Part shown: piece by piece, positions 33,228-42,464 of the stretch
How the letters are laid out: each line of letters opens with the position of its first letter
Position numbering within the stretch: position 1 is the first letter of the stretch
From: Ornithinimicrobium sp. F0845
GTDB lineage: Bacteria; Actinomycetota; Actinomycetes; Actinomycetales; Dermatophilaceae
Assembly: GCF_023015765.1 (NCBI RefSeq)
Contig: NZ_JALKAL010000005.1
Coordinates: 186,001 to 250,000 of the forward strand
DNA length: 64,000 bases
Reading direction: 5' to 3'
Notes under the pieces: generated by a model
Told to the model about the DNA's origin: nothing
What the model saw: only the letters and a program-made list of their open reading frames with translations
Databases searched by the model: none
Position numbers and translations under genes: made by a program

Positions 33228-34550
33228 ATGAGCACGAGCACCACCCAGGACCCGACCGAGGCGCCGATGAGCACGAGCATCACCCCCGACCCGACGCCAG
33301 CACCGCAACCGACCACGACCCCGGCGCGCGCACGCCTGGGCCGGCCCTTCGGCATACATCTCACGGGGGTGTCCCTGGCCAACCTGGCCGACGGCATCAT
33401 CCTTGGCGGGCTGCCGCTCGTGGCGGTCACGCTGACCCGCTCGCCGGGGGAGATCTCGCTGCTGCAGGTCGCCTTCTGGCTGCCGTGGCTGCTGCTCGGT
33501 GTGGCCGCGGGTGTTGTGGTCGACCGGCTGGACCGGCGGCACGTGCAGCTGGCCGGCGCCGCGGCGCGGGTGCTCCTGCTGGGCGGTATGACGGGGCTCG
33601 CGGCCACCGACCGGCTCACCATGCCGCTGCTCATCGCCGCGGTCGGGGTCTACGGCATCACCCAGGTCTTCGTCGACCTCGCGGCCTCATCGATCATCCC
33701 GCAGGTGGCGCCGCGCTCGCGGCTGTCCGCTGCCAACGGGCGGATCATGGGCGCCGAGACCGTCTTCAACAACTTCGTCGGCGGCCCGGTCGGCGGGCTG
33801 CTGTTCGTGCTGGGCGCCGGCTGGGTGTTCGGCATCCCGGTGGCGCTGGGCATCGCGTTCCTGCTGCTCATCGGCCTGGGGCTGCGTGGTAGCTACCGCG
33901 CCGAGCGCACGCCCGAGCCCGTCGGCCGGCAGCGGCAGGAGCTGCTCGAGGGCTTCCGCTTCCAGATCACCCACCCGGTGCTGCGGCCGCTGCTGCTCAC
34001 CGGCTCCACCCTCAACTTCGCCAACACGGCCTACTTCGCGGTCTTCGTGCTCTGGGTGGTCGGTCCGGAGTCCCGGGTGGGTCTGTCGCCCGAGCAGTTC
34101 CCGCTGCTCCTGGCCGTCCTCGCCGTCGGCGCCGTCGCCGGTGCGCTGGTCGCCGAGCGGCTGTCCGCCCGCGTCGGTGAGGTGCCACTGCTGATCGGCG
34201 GCTGGTTCGTCAACTCCGCGCTGCTCATCGTGCCGGTCCTGGCGCCGGAGGCGTGGTCCATCGCGGCGGCCTTCCTGGTGATCGGCTTCACCAACATGTG
34301 CGGCAACGTGGTCGGGCGCACCATGCGCCAGCGGCTGGTGCCGGCCGACAAGCTGGGCAAGGTCGGCGGCGCCGGCGGCATGATCGGCTACGGACTGATG
34401 CCGCTGGGCGCGCTCCTGGGCGGCGTGGTCGCCGAGGTGTGGGACCTGCCGGCCGTGTTCGTCGGCGCGGTCGTGCTCAACCTCCTGGCCGTGACCTACG
34501 CCGCGACACGGGTCAGCACGCGTCTCCTCCACGAGCACGAGACCGTCTGA
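33228..34550 (+). CDS. MFS exporter (drug/metabolite efflux type)
   Basis: 440 aa from ATG 33228 with CTGGAGG upstream. Twelve membrane helices after a 45-residue Thr/Pro-rich N-terminus. The MFS loop motif between helices 2 and 3 is VDRLDRRHVQLAG. Homology is to MFS_3/enterobactin-exporter-like efflux proteins. The start region is duplicated: ATG GAGC repeats at 33267 with its own GGCGCCG context, giving a possible second start 39 nt later. The substrate is unknown. Confidence 0.85.
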   Translation: MSTSTTQDPTEAPMSTSITPDPTPAPQPTTTPARARLGRPFGIHLTGVSLANLADGIILGGLPLVAVTLTRSPGEISLLQVAFWLPWLLLGVAAGVVVDRLDRRHVQLAGAAARVLLLGGMTGLAATDRLTMPLLIAAVGVYGITQVFVDLAASSIIPQVAPRSRLSAANGRIMGAETVFNNFVGGPVGGLLFVLGAGWVFGIPVALGIAFLLLIGLGLRGSYRAERTPEPVGRQRQELLEGFRFQITHPVLRPLLLTGSTLNFANTAYFAVFVLWVVGPESRVGLSPEQFPLLLAVLAVGAVAGALVAERLSARVGEVPLLIGGWFVNSALLIVPVLAPEAWSIAAAFLVIGFTNMCGNVVGRTMRQRLVPADKLGKVGGAGGMIGYGLMPLGALLGGVVAEVWDLPAVFVGAVVLNLLAVTYAATRVSTRLLHEHETV

Positions 34551-34601
34551 GTCACCTGACTGGTGACGGACGCGGTCGTCGGCATCGGGCAGGATGGCGC
34601 C

Positions 34602-35834
34602 ATGAGCCACAGCGAGCAGGGACCGCCCCCGGACGCCTGGATCCCGGTCATCCTGTTGTTCGCCCGGGACCGCTCTGAGGCCGGCTGGGTGTGGACCCGG
34701 CCCGAGGACGTGCGCAGGGAGCTCGCCGAACGCCACATCCTGGCCGGGGTCGTGGGGGAGGGCCCGCGGGCCATGGAGGACCTGGTCATGGCCCGGGTCG
34801 CGGTGCATCCGGACGGGCTGGTCGCGATGCTGCCGGAGCCCGACGGCCCGCCGGTGGCCGGCCCGCGTGTCGAGGAGGTCGTCTCCGAGCTCGCCCACGC
34901 GATGCGCACCGTCATCGTGGTCGACGGGGAGCTGGCGGTGGGCACGGCCGGGGTGCCGCTCGAGCAGGTGCCGCCGGAGCTCACGCGAACCACCGAGGAC
35001 CGGCGCACGGTGTACGCGTGGCCCGGCACCGAGCGCTACGTCGCGAACGCCGCCGCCCTCCAGCTCAAGGAACCGGTCACCTGGCACGACGCCGAGGGCT
35101 GGACGGTCCTGGCCTCCGAGCACGCGCCCGAGCGGGTGCTGACCGGCCTGCCGCCGGGTGCGACCCGGTCGCCGTTCGTCGTCCTGAGCCGGCGCGGCCC
35201 GGAGCGGACCTTCGAGTATGTCGTGGGCAAGGGGGCCGACGACCTGCGCCTTATGGCCTGGTGGGGACCCTGGCTGGAGCCGGTGCAGGACTTGGGGTCC
35301 GCGCACGAGGAGACCCGTGAGCTGCTGGACCGCCTGGTCCACCCGCGGTTCGGCGACGACCAGGTGCCCGCCCACGACGGGATGACCGCCGAGCAGCGAC
35401 GCGAGGTCGGCCAGGCGATGGCCGACCCGGACGGTGGGGCGTTCCTGGCCCGGATCGGCGCCGCCTTCGACCTGCCCGAGGTCGCGGCCCAGCTGGCCGA
35501 GCAGCCACGTGAGGACGACGACCCAGCGCTGACCGGCGAACCGGTCGAGGTGAGCGGCCGCCTCAACCTGGCGCGCGCGGCATACTCCGAGATGCAGACC
35601 GCGGAGCTGACCCCGCAGCAGGAGCGGATGGCGAGGGGCGTCGCGTGGGTCGAGCTGGTCATCGGACTGGTCGCGCTGGCGGTCGCGATCTGGGGGTTCC
35701 TGCCGGGCCCCTGGTGGCTGTGGCTGGTCGCCGGCGTGGCCCTGACCGGCGATGCCCTCAAGGACCTGGTGGTCGACCCGCTCCGCGAGCGGCGCAAGGC
35801 GGCTGAGGCGGCCCGGTCGGCTGACGCAGGCTGA
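34602..35834 (+). CDS. uncharacterised protein with two C-terminal membrane helices
   Basis: 410 aa from ATG 34602. The first 330 residues are soluble and rich in charged and Trp residues (WIPVILLFARDRSEAGWVW; TVYAWPGTERYVANAAALQL), without a recognised domain. Residues about 345-390 form a helical hairpin in the membrane (WVELVIGLVALAVAIWGFLPGPWWLWLVAG region), followed by a basic tail. The 3' end overlaps the convergent metalloprotease gene by 77 bp. Confidence 0.65.
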   Translation: MSHSEQGPPPDAWIPVILLFARDRSEAGWVWTRPEDVRRELAERHILAGVVGEGPRAMEDLVMARVAVHPDGLVAMLPEPDGPPVAGPRVEEVVSELAHAMRTVIVVDGELAVGTAGVPLEQVPPELTRTTEDRRTVYAWPGTERYVANAAALQLKEPVTWHDAEGWTVLASEHAPERVLTGLPPGATRSPFVVLSRRGPERTFEYVVGKGADDLRLMAWWGPWLEPVQDLGSAHEETRELLDRLVHPRFGDDQVPAHDGMTAEQRREVGQAMADPDGGAFLARIGAAFDLPEVAAQLAEQPREDDDPALTGEPVEVSGRLNLARAAYSEMQTAELTPQQERMARGVAWVELVIGLVALAVAIWGFLPGPWWLWLVAGVALTGDALKDLVVDPLRERRKAAEAARSADAG

Positions 35835-36804
35835 CCTCGTCGACGGGACTCACCGTGCCGATGGTGGGCCGCATCCCCTCCAGAGCCACCTGCATGCGCG
35901 TCACCTGGCCGTGGGTGAACATCATCATCGAGTCGTCGTCGACGTAGTCCATGTAGTTCATGAACAGGTCGCCGTCGGGCGCGTTGTTGCAGGAGATGAC
36001 CGGGAAGAGCGGCTTGCCGGTGTTGGGCCCTCCCTGGTTGGGGGTGTCGTCCACGAAGTCGGTGCCGTGGCAGCCGGTGCCGTCATCACCCCAGATGTGC
36101 CGCAGGTTGAGCCAGTGGCCGACCTCGTGCGTGGCGGTGCGTCCGAGGTTGAACGGAGCGGTGGCGGTGCCGGTGCTGCCGCAGGCGGTGTGCGTGATGA
36201 CGACGCCGTCGGTCGCGTCGGGGCCGCCGGGGAACTGGGCGTAGCCGAGCAGCCCGGCGGCCAGCTGAGCGACCCACACGTTGAGGTAGTGGTCGGCCGG
36301 CCACGCGTCGGCGCCCCCGGTCGCCGCCGCCTTCACGGCGTCATCATCGGTGAAGCCCTCGACGGTCGTCCTGGTGCGGGTGATGCCGTCCGACGGGTTG
36401 CCGGCGGGGTCAGTGGTGGCCAGCTCGAACCCGACCCGCGCGTCACCGCGGAGCCCGGCGAACGGTGCCGGCACGGTGCCGCCGTCGAGGTTCAGGTTGC
36501 GGAAGTCCGCGTTGAGGGTCTCGAGCTGCGAGGCGATCTGCTCCTCGGAGATGTTCTCCTCGTCCGTGCGGTGCACGACGTGCACCACGACGGGGATGGT
36601 GGTGACTCCGGCCCGGCCCGCGGTGCCTGCGCCCCGCTCCGCACGCCAGGCCTGGTTCTCGCACGTGGCCCGGCGCTCGGCGTAGCCGGGCACCTCCCGC
36701 AGCAGCCGCTCGTGCACCCGGTCGGTGGCACAGGTGCGGGTCGCTGGTATGAACGGCTCGGCCGGTCCGCCGCCGTGGTCGTCACCCTGCATCGGGCTCG
36801 TCAT
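35758..36804 (-). CDS. M43-family zinc metalloprotease (pappalysin-like)
   Basis: 348 aa from ATG 36804, chosen for a GGAGG seven bases upstream. The metzincin motif HEVGHWLNLRH (HExxHxxxxxH) lies near residue 225. Upstream it has the family's TTIPVVVHVVHRTDEENISEEQI start, and downstream a Met-turn-like NYMDYVDDDSMMMFT. M43 proteases are usually secreted, but no signal peptide is visible here. It is the last gene of a coupled operon with a small protein and a DUF2330 protein. Confidence 0.85.
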   Translation of the reverse strand: MTSPMQGDDHGGGPAEPFIPATRTCATDRVHERLLREVPGYAERRATCENQAWRAERGAGTAGRAGVTTIPVVVHVVHRTDEENISEEQIASQLETLNADFRNLNLDGGTVPAPFAGLRGDARVGFELATTDPAGNPSDGITRTRTTVEGFTDDDAVKAAATGGADAWPADHYLNVWVAQLAAGLLGYAQFPGGPDATDGVVITHTACGSTGTATAPFNLGRTATHEVGHWLNLRHIWGDDGTGCHGTDFVDDTPNQGGPNTGKPLFPVISCNNAPDGDLFMNYMDYVDDDSMMMFTHGQVTRMQVALEGMRPTIGTVSPVDEVSLRQPTGPPQPPCAARGAGRPPGP

Positions 36805-37144
36805 GTGCACCCCTCCCTGTCTCGGTCGACGTCATCAGGAGTGCAGTCTGGTCGAGGCCACCGACAGTGAGGTGGAGCGCCCGGCCGTCCTCGGTCTCGA
36901 CCACGACCTGGTCGTCCACGACGCGCCACGTGGCCGGGGTCTGATCGGTCCGGTCCGCCGGTCCGGGCCTGCCCACGGAGGCCGAGCCGTCCGGGCCCAG
37001 CGTGATGCTGTCCCGAGGCATCCGCGCCCGCGGGAACGCGAACGACGTGGGGCGGTAGACGGCGACTCCCGGCTGGTCCTCCTCGTGGGAGTGGAACCAC
37101 TGTCCGCGAAGGCTGGCCTCGTGGCCCGGCGCGCCGGCGCTCAT
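36782..37144 (-). CDS. small uncharacterised protein coupled to DUF2330 and M43 genes
   Basis: 120 aa; its ATG overlaps the DUF2330 stop (ATGA) and its end overlaps the protease start. Sequence hallmarks: LRGQWFHSHEEDQPGVAVYRP, FPRARMPRDSITLGPDG and a W-containing strand, suggesting a small lipocalin-like or beta-sandwich fold. No enzymatic motif. The tight coupling means it is made with its neighbours. Confidence 0.65.
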   Translation of the reverse strand: MSAGAPGHEASLRGQWFHSHEEDQPGVAVYRPTSFAFPRARMPRDSITLGPDGSASVGRPGPADRTDQTPATWRVVDDQVVVETEDGRALHLTVGGLDQTALLMTSTETGRGAHDEPDAG

Positions 37145-38223
37145 GCCGGTCGCCCCCGCCGGGTCAGGCGCACCACGAGGACGACCAGGACGGCGCCGGC
37201 GGCCAGCACCAGCAGACCCAGGATGATCGCCACGTCGATCGGGATGAGGTAGGTGTCCTCGTAGATGACTCGCTGGAACGGCGCGTCGTCGGCCGCCGCC
37301 GCGAACGTGTAGTCGGAGGTGATCATCCGGTCGGGCTGGGAGAACCCCTGGTCGATCGTGGTCAGGTAGGGCGTGCTGCCCACCAGGGCGCGGAGCTCGG
37401 CGGACTCGAGGGAGTCCGGGTCGAGCTCCCCGGCGAAGAGCACCTCCGGCGTCGAGCCACTGCTCGCGGTCGGGTCGGTGCGCTCGGCCCGGTGCCCGGA
37501 GAGCACGTAGGTGCGGGTCTCCTGGTGGCTGGTGGCCGCCCGGGACATCCGCATCGGATAGACCAGCTCCTCGCTCGGGAAGCTGACCTCCAGCGGGGGC
37601 AGGTCGCCGGCGAGGGCCTGTCCCTCGGCGGTCAGCTGGACGGCGACGAACGCCCACCCCTCGTCGGTGTAGGGCTGCACGACGGAGGCGAACTCCTCGC
37701 TCATCACGTAGTCGCGCTCGTCGAGCCAGGCCTCGAGCGCCCCCGGGTCGTCCGCTGTGAGCACCGTCGCCTCGAGCGGGCCGAGGTCCTCGACGCTCAG
37801 CACGTTGACACCACCGTCGCCCGGCGCCCCGGCGCCGTCCCCACCCCCGTCGCCGTCGCCGACGAAGAGCCACCGTGGGCCGAACAGGTGCCGGCGCTCC
37901 TCGTGCCGGGGCTGGGAGGCGCGGAACAGGTCGACGAACATCTGCTGGTTGCCCAGCGAGACCTCCGCGGGTGCCGGTGTCGGCAGCAGGAGCCCCGCCT
38001 CGCTATCGGTGCCGTGGGCGCTGAGCTGCAGGTGGATCGTCTCGACCCCCTCGTGCAGCTGGAGCACGGCGGTCTCGCGGCCGATGACGGTGCTCGCGTC
38101 GTCCGGGCCGACCATCCCGCCGCAGGCGCACGCCATGGCCGAGGACGCCCCGACGGACAGCGCCGCACCCACCACCCCGGCCGCTGTGGCCCGGGCGATC
38201 CAGGCTCTGGTGCGTGTCGGCAT
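37141..38223 (-). CDS. DUF2330 membrane-anchored extracytoplasmic protein
   Basis: 360 aa. Signal peptide followed at about residue 31 by the DUF2330 hallmark CACGGMV, then a large extracytoplasmic domain (ETAVLQLHEGVETIHLQLS; AGLLLPTPAPAEVSLG; YPMRMSRAATSHQETRTYVLSGHR). One C-terminal membrane helix (VAIILGLLVLAAGAVLVVLVV) ends in a basic tail. DUF2330 proteins are of unknown function, with a Cys pair that could bind metal. First gene of the DUF2330/small/M43 operon. Confidence 0.8.
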   Translation of the reverse strand: MPTRTRAWIARATAAGVVGAALSVGASSAMACACGGMVGPDDASTVIGRETAVLQLHEGVETIHLQLSAHGTDSEAGLLLPTPAPAEVSLGNQQMFVDLFRASQPRHEERRHLFGPRWLFVGDGDGGGDGAGAPGDGGVNVLSVEDLGPLEATVLTADDPGALEAWLDERDYVMSEEFASVVQPYTDEGWAFVAVQLTAEGQALAGDLPPLEVSFPSEELVYPMRMSRAATSHQETRTYVLSGHRAERTDPTASSGSTPEVLFAGELDPDSLESAELRALVGSTPYLTTIDQGFSQPDRMITSDYTFAAAADDAPFQRVIYEDTYLIPIDVAIILGLLVLAAGAVLVVLVVRLTRRGRPA

Positions 38224-38315
38224 ACTGCCCCTCCTCGGTCGTCTCGTCCGGACCTCGGACGCACTATCCCACCGATCGGCTCCGACCGAGACGTGTGGCG
38301 CCTACAGTGGGCGCC

Positions 38316-39302
38316 GTGGGAGAGGTGTTCGCGGGCCGCTACGAGCTGGTCGACCCCCTCGGTGAGGGCGGTGGCGGTGTGGTCTGGCGTGCCTGGGACC
38401 GGCGCGAGCGGCAGTATGTCGCGGCCAAGGTGCTGCGTCAGGTCGACGCCGCCTCGTTGCTGCGCTTTATCCGCGAGCAGGCGGTGCGCATCGAGCACCC
38501 GCACGTGCTGACGCCGGGGGGCTGGGCGGGGGAGGACGACCGGGTGCTGTTCACCATGCCGATCGTGCGCGGCGGCTCGGTGGCAACGCTGATCGGGGAC
38601 TTTGGCCCACTGCCGCCGAGGCTGACCGCGGTGCTGCTCGACCAGGCCCTCGCCGCGCTGGAGCAGATCCACGACCACGGGGTGGTCCACCGGGACGTCA
38701 AGCCCGGCAACCTGCTGCTCGACGCGACCGGACGTGACCTGCCGCACCTGCGGCTGAGTGACTTCGGCATCGCCGCGGCGGTTGACCAGCCGCGGCTCAC
38801 GCACGGGCCGGTCACGCTGGGCACCGAGGGCTATCTCGCGCCCGAGTGCCGTCAGCCGGGCTGGGACCCGGACCCGCGGGCCGACCTGTATGCCGTGGGG
38901 ATGAGTGCCCTGGAGATGGTCACCGGGCAGCGTCCGGCACCGGGTGCTCCGCTGGAGGCGCTGGCTGGCGCGGACGTGCCGGAGCCGCTGCTGCAGTTCA
39001 TCCGGGGCCTGGGGGAGTTCGACCCGCAGCGCCGGACGGCGACGGCCGCCGCGGCGCGCGAAGAGCTCGCCGCGACCGGGCTGCTGGACGGCCGCGACCC
39101 GGAGCAGATCCTGGGCGACATCGAGGTCTTCGACCACGTGCCGGAGCTGCCGCCCGGCTGGACGACCGACGGCCCGGGGGTCGCGGCCAGCACCACCACG
39201 CCCCCGCCGGTCCGGGACCGACGGGGGCTGGGGCTGGCCGTGCTGCTGCTCGTCGCCGGGGGCGTCGCGCTGATGCTGGCGGTCTACCTCGCCTGGGGAT
39301 GA
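38316..39302 (+). CDS. membrane serine/threonine protein kinase
   Basis: 328 aa from GTG 38316, which lies seven bases after a TACAGT -10 element (leaderless-looking). GTG 38307 is an alternative. Hanks-type kinase domain: glycine loop LGEGGGGVVWRA, Lys in VAAKVLR, catalytic HRDVKPGN, DFGIA magnesium motif and a GTEGYLAPE activation-segment end. A short linker leads to a single C-terminal membrane helix with almost no extracellular part, so no PASTA sensor. Signal and targets are unknown. Confidence 0.88.
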   Translation: MGEVFAGRYELVDPLGEGGGGVVWRAWDRRERQYVAAKVLRQVDAASLLRFIREQAVRIEHPHVLTPGGWAGEDDRVLFTMPIVRGGSVATLIGDFGPLPPRLTAVLLDQALAALEQIHDHGVVHRDVKPGNLLLDATGRDLPHLRLSDFGIAAAVDQPRLTHGPVTLGTEGYLAPECRQPGWDPDPRADLYAVGMSALEMVTGQRPAPGAPLEALAGADVPEPLLQFIRGLGEFDPQRRTATAAAAREELAATGLLDGRDPEQILGDIEVFDHVPELPPGWTTDGPGVAASTTTPPPVRDRRGLGLAVLLLVAGGVALMLAVYLAWG

Positions 39303-39348
39303 ACGTCCGGAGACGTCACCCAGGTGCGCTCGGCCAGCTCCGAGCTGC

Positions 39349-39515
39349 TCAGGTGCGCGTCACCCTGGCCAGCAGCGCGCCGCCGGCTCCCAGCAGCCCG
39401 AGCCCGCCCACCACCAGGGCGATGATCAGCCCGCGGGGCGTGTCGTCGCTCGGGGCCTCGATCGGCGGGGCGGCCGCGATGTCCTGACCGGTGGCCTCGG
39501 CCTGATCGTCGACCC
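39349..39515 (-). pseudogene. C-terminal membrane-anchor fragment of a lost surface protein
   Basis: Reading leftward, an open frame of about 54 codons gives an acidic linker (DDQAEATGQDIAAAPP), then a membrane helix (GLIIALVVGGLGLLGAGGALLA) and a basic end before TGA. There is no start codon; the frame begins just after an in-frame TAG at about 39519. This resembles the tail of YcnI/CopC-like anchored proteins. It fills the gap between the kinase and the ROK regulator. Confidence 0.5.
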
Positions 39516-39523
39516 CCTACAGT

Positions 39524-40717
39524 ATGGCGTGGCACGGGCACAGTTCAGCCAGGCCCCGCAGTGCGTCCCCGAAGTCAGCGGCGCCCGGCTCGACGTCCTC
39601 GCTGCGCGCGGCCAACGAGCGGCGGGTGCTGACGGTGCTGCGGACGCCGACTGACCAGGGGGCGCCCACCCAGGCCGAGCTCGCGCGGGCCACCGGTCTG
39701 GCGCACGCGACCGTCTCCAACATCGTGCGGGACCTGACCGCCGCCGGCGTGCTGGAGACCGAGCCGAGCAGCGGGCGACGTGGATCGGCGGTGCGACTCG
39801 CCCCGGGGGCCGGTGTCGTGGCGGGCGTCGACTTCGGGCACAGCCACGTCGCGGTCGCGGTCGGTGACCTCACCGGGAGGGTCCTGGCCGAGGAGTGGGT
39901 GACGGCCGAGCCAAGCGGTCACGCGGCGGACCTCGCGCGGGCGGCCTCGATCCTGGAGCGCATCGATCCCGGTGCTGGACCGCTGCGGCACGTCGGTCTC
40001 GGACTGCCGGCACCGGTGGTCAACAACGTCGTCCGGTCCTCGGCCATCTTCCCCGGCTGGGAGGGCGTGGACGCCGCGGCGGCGACGGAGGCGGTGTTCG
40101 GTGCCGCGGCCCACGTCGAGAACGACGCCAACCTGGGCGCGCTCGCCGAGCACCGGCAGGGGCAGGGGAGGGGGCACAGTGCGTCGGTCTTCGTGAAGAT
40201 GGGCAGCGGTGTGGGGGCCGGCATCATGATCAACGACGAGCTCTTCCAGGGCGCTGACGGCACGGCGGGGGAGATCGGACACCTGACGGTGGACGAGCAG
40301 GGGCCGATGTGCCGGTGCGGCAGCCGGGGGTGCCTGGAGACCTACACCTCCAGCGAGCACCTGCTGAGGCTGCTCGGACCCCAGCTCCCCGTGGGCAGCT
40401 TCGCCGAGGTCGTCGTGGCGGCCAACGACGGCAACGTCGCCGCCCGCCGGGTGATCGAGGACGCCGGGCTGCGCCTGGGGTGGGCGCTGGGCGCCGTGGT
40501 GAACCTGCTCAACCCGGGGATCGTCATCCTGGGCGGCGCGACCCCGCAGGCCGGCGAGCTGCTGCTCGAGCCGACCCGCACCGGGCTGCGGCGGCACGCG
40601 CTCGACTCCGTCACCGACACCCCGATCGTGATCAGCGCGCTCGGGGACCGCGCCAGCATGGTGGGTGCCGTGCAACTGGCGGCCGAGCACACCGAGCTGG
40701 TCCACGCCGGGCGGTAG
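39524..40717 (+). CDS. ROK-family transcriptional regulator
   Basis: 397 aa. N-terminal winged helix (GAPTQAELARATGLAHATVSNIVRDL) followed by a ROK domain: ATP-site start GVDFGHSHVAVAVGDL, VENDANLGALAEH, and the zinc/sugar motif CRCGSRGCLETY. NagC/Mlc-type repressors of sugar genes share this build. The catalytic Asp-like position in ENDANLGA is present, so sugar kinase activity cannot be excluded. The effector is unknown; nagA is 14 kb away. Confidence 0.87.
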   Translation: MAWHGHSSARPRSASPKSAAPGSTSSLRAANERRVLTVLRTPTDQGAPTQAELARATGLAHATVSNIVRDLTAAGVLETEPSSGRRGSAVRLAPGAGVVAGVDFGHSHVAVAVGDLTGRVLAEEWVTAEPSGHAADLARAASILERIDPGAGPLRHVGLGLPAPVVNNVVRSSAIFPGWEGVDAAAATEAVFGAAAHVENDANLGALAEHRQGQGRGHSASVFVKMGSGVGAGIMINDELFQGADGTAGEIGHLTVDEQGPMCRCGSRGCLETYTSSEHLLRLLGPQLPVGSFAEVVVAANDGNVAARRVIEDAGLRLGWALGAVVNLLNPGIVILGGATPQAGELLLEPTRTGLRRHALDSVTDTPIVISALGDRASMVGAVQLAAEHTELVHAGR

Positions 40718-40805
40718 GTGCCTTCGCGTCGCGCTGACGCCTCGGGGCGGGCGCCGGCACGTTTGCCGAGCACCTCTGGCGCGTCTCGTTGCCCGAAGAA
40801 GGCGA

Positions 40806-40835
40806 TTGACTGAACGGACAGTCAGCCGGTATGCT
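40806..40835 (+). promoter_or_regulatory. sigma-70-type promoter of the TetR-ABC operon
   Basis: TTGACT (40806-40811) and TATGCT (40830-40835) are separated by 18 bp, one of the clearest housekeeping-type promoters in the window. The inverted repeat GACTG-N6-CAGTC (40808-40823) overlaps the -35 box. Confidence 0.72.
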
Positions 40836-40837
40836 GA

Positions 40838-40861
40838 GACTGACTAAGTGTTCAGTCAGTC
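40838..40861. promoter_or_regulatory. TetR operator candidate
   Basis: GACTGACTAA, three bases, then TTCAGTCAGTC forms an inverted repeat with one gap immediately downstream of the -10 box, 12 bp before the TetR start. Together with the GACTG/CAGTC repeat over the -35 box this gives two sites bracketing the promoter, a classic TetR autorepression layout. Confidence 0.68.
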
Positions 40862-40872
40862 GAGGAGGCCGG

Positions 40873-41532
40873 GTGTCCGACACCGACAGTCGAGGTGGCG
40901 CCGAGCGCATCATCGAGGCGGCGATCGACCTCTTTGGCAGGCACGGCGTGCACGGCACGAGCCTGCGATCCGTTGCGCAGCAGGCTGGCGTCTCACAGGC
41001 GCTGGTCGTGCACCACTTCGGCTCCAAGGACGGCCTGCTCAGGGCGTGTGACCACCACGTGGCGAGTGTGACCAGGGCCAACAAGGAAAGGACCGTGGCC
41101 GGAGGTCCGCAGCTGGACCCGTTCCAGACCCTCCGCCAGCTGGAGAAGAGCCAGCCGCTCCTACGCTATCTGGCACGGGCGCTGACCGAGGGTGGGGAGC
41201 GCACCCGCGAGCTGGTCGACGAGTTCGTGGCCGACGCGCACGACTACATGCGGCTGGCCGAGGAGGCCGGCTTCGTCAAGCCCAGCGCCACGCCCCACGA
41301 GCGGACCATCGTGCTGGTCATCTGGTCGATGGGGGCGCTCGCGATGCACTCGCACGTGAAGCGCCTGCTCGGCGTCGACTTCCTCGCGGACGACGCCCCG
41401 CCGGAGAGTCTCGGCCCCTACCTGCGCCCGATGCTCGAGCTGTTCACCCAGGGGCTGATGCAGGAGGGGGCCTTCGACCAGATGACCGAGATGTTCGAGG
41501 TCCCAGAGTCGATCTCTGAAAGGGAAGCGTGA
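40873..41532 (+). CDS. TetR-family regulator of the ABC exporter operon
   Basis: 219 aa from GTG 40873 with GAGGAGG upstream. Helix-turn-helix in residues about 8-55 ([40 protein letters not shown]). The C-terminal TetR ligand domain ends in MEMF-rich helices. The stop overlaps the ATPase start (GTGA), so the three genes form one operon under the promoter at 40806. Confidence 0.88.
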   Translation: MSDTDSRGGAERIIEAAIDLFGRHGVHGTSLRSVAQQAGVSQALVVHHFGSKDGLLRACDHHVASVTRANKERTVAGGPQLDPFQTLRQLEKSQPLLRYLARALTEGGERTRELVDEFVADAHDYMRLAEEAGFVKPSATPHERTIVLVIWSMGALAMHSHVKRLLGVDFLADDAPPESLGPYLRPMLELFTQGLMQEGAFDQMTEMFEVPESISEREA

Positions 41533-42464
41533 GTTACGTGAGCGAAGCACCCGTCATCTCCGTCCAGGGCCTGATCAAGACCTTCGGTGCCACGCGCGCC
41601 CTCGACGGCCTCGACCTCGAGGTCGAGCCGGGAGAGGTGCACGGCTTCCTCGGCCCCAACGGCGCGGGCAAGTCGACCACGATGCGGGTCCTGCTGGGTC
41701 TGTTGCGGGCCGACGGCGGCACGGTGCGTCTCCTCGGTGGCGACCCGTGGGAGGGCGCGGTCCGACTGCACCGACGGCTCGCCTACGTGCCCGGTGACGT
41801 CGAGCTCTGGCCCAACCTCACCGGCGGTGAGGCCATCGACCTACTGGCCCGCTTGCGGGGCAGCCTGGACCACGGTCGCCGGGACGAGCTGTGCGAGCGG
41901 TTCGACCTGGACCCGACCAAGAAGGCCCGCACCTACTCCAAGGGCAACCGCCAGAAGGTCGCCCTGATCTCCGCGCTGACCTCCGACGTCGACCTGCTGC
42001 TGCTCGACGAGCCCACCGCGGGCCTCGACCCGCTGATGGAGGTCGTCTTCCAGGAGACCATCCGGGAGGCGAAGGAGGTCGGGCGGACCGTCCTGCTGTC
42101 CAGTCACATCCTGGCGCAGGTGGAGGTCCTCGCCGACCGTATCTCGATCATCCGCAAGGGCCAGATCGTGGAGACCGGCACGCTAGCCGGCCTGCGCCAC
42201 ATGACCCGCACCACGGTGGTCGCGCAGACCGATCAGGCCGCCGACGGACTGGCTCGGCTCGACGGCGTGCACGACCTGAGCGTCGAGGACGGTCAGGTCC
42301 GGTTCCAGGTCGACGGCGACCGGGTCAGCGAGCTGGTCCGGGCGATGGCACCGCTGGGCGTCACGTCCCTGGTGGCGCACCCACCCACGCTGGAGCAGCT
42401 GCTGATGCGGCACTACGGCGACGAGGCGGAGTCGGCTGAGTCCGAGAAGGCCGGTGTGTCATGA
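41529..42464 (+). CDS. ABC exporter ATPase
   Basis: 311 aa, GTG start. Walker [10 protein letters not shown], signature [15 protein letters not shown] (a common variant in drug exporters), Walker [13 protein letters not shown] and switch His in LSSHILAQ. The C-terminal 80 residues form the DrrA-type extension. Energises the coupled ABC-2-type permease; the substrate could be an antibiotic or lipid, as TetR control suggests. The ATG of the permease overlaps its stop. Confidence 0.9.
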   Translation: MSYVSEAPVISVQGLIKTFGATRALDGLDLEVEPGEVHGFLGPNGAGKSTTMRVLLGLLRADGGTVRLLGGDPWEGAVRLHRRLAYVPGDVELWPNLTGGEAIDLLARLRGSLDHGRRDELCERFDLDPTKKARTYSKGNRQKVALISALTSDVDLLLLDEPTAGLDPLMEVVFQETIREAKEVGRTVLLSSHILAQVEVLADRISIIRKGQIVETGTLAGLRHMTRTTVVAQTDQAADGLARLDGVHDLSVEDGQVRFQVDGDRVSELVRAMAPLGVTSLVAHPPTLEQLLMRHYGDEAESAESEKAGVS

